DNA of 29,159 nucleotides from an uncultured Bacilli bacterium (lineage in GTDB: Bacteria; Bacillota_I; Bacilli_A; RF39; UBA660), in contig CANROR010000008.1 in NCBI GenBank assembly GCA_947632275.1, positions 1-29,159 of the forward strand, written 5' to 3'. The notes under the pieces were generated by a model, which worked only from the letters and a program-made list of their open reading frames with translations, was not told the DNA's origin and did no database searches. Position 1 is the stretch's first letter. Each line of letters opens with the position of its first letter. Below, piece by piece: positions 29,072 through 29,159 of this stretch. The translations under genes and the position numbers were made by a program.

Positions 29072-29097
29072 AAGTAACTCTTCGAAGTTACTTTTTT
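29070..29097 (+). terminator. intrinsic terminator of the four-gene operon
   Basis: AAAAGTAACT (29070-29079), loop CTTCGA, AGTTACTTTT (29086-29095), then two more T. It begins within the gene D stop codon. The final 62 bases of the window hold nothing I can assign. Confidence 0.88.
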
Positions 29098-29159
29098 CTT
29101 GCCAAAAATATGTCAACTAAAAGTAAACTAATACTAAAAATTTTTCAAAACCCTAGTTT

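Overview
The window looks like chromosomal DNA from a low-GC bacterium of the Bacillota, probably class Bacilli near the Mollicutes/Erysipelotrichia border, such as an uncultured gut lineage of the RF39 type. The evidence is the AT-rich sequence, strong Shine-Dalgarno sites, U-run terminators, sigma-A promoters with 17-bp spacers, and Bacillus-type genes (sepF, divIVA, a glyQS-type glycyl-tRNA synthetase, mraZ-rsmH-ftsL-pbp, YnbB and YjcZ-like small proteins). TGA is a stop codon (ftsW, the SDR and the DUF2357-like gene end in it), so the Mycoplasma code is not used. I see no prophage, insertion sequence, CRISPR array or rRNA.

Layout. 1-3,950: an orphan prepilin, glyS, sepF-divIVA, and a membrane-anchored protein resembling the Cthe_2159 beta-helix family. 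3,950-6,370: tRNA-Ile and tRNA-Glu, a PH-domain protein, a group of small membrane proteins with overlapping reading frames (a 28-aa protein, a VanZ-like protein, a convergent DUF2085 protein), a small unknown, and tRNA-Ser on the minus strand. 6,370-7,450 (minus): yidD overlapping a ZnuA/TroA-like lipoprotein whose histidine ligands appear replaced. 7,550-12,900: a helical unknown, then rnc-smc facing peptide deformylase. 12,950-15,950: a Gly/Tyr-rich small membrane protein, ftsW, and a cysteine-rich surface protein whose promoter spacer is an (AT)n tract. 16,000-19,000: an SDR translationally coupled to a YnbB-type PLP enzyme, then an unknown. 19,000-23,150: a shortened division/cell-wall cluster (mraZ-rsmH-ftsL-pbp) behind four 10-bp-phased MraZ boxes, then rpsU.

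23,220-29,100: the most interesting part, a single-promoter, single-terminator operon of four tightly packed genes. They encode a helical unknown, a membrane-anchored McrB-type AAA+ ATPase, a DUF2357-like protein without a visible nuclease motif, and a surface protein with a cytoplasmic basic head, one membrane helix, a stalk of 28 calcium-loop-like repeats in three ~400-bp super-repeats, and a C-terminal beta-rich domain. The layout suggests an ATPase at the inner membrane face working with an extracellular calcium-binding stalk. I do not recognise it as a described system.

Themes: many genes concern division and envelope (sepF, divIVA, ftsW, ftsL, PBP, mraZ, yidD). Promoters are often packed against or inside the preceding terminator. 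Most functional calls rest on motif recognition by eye, without database searches.
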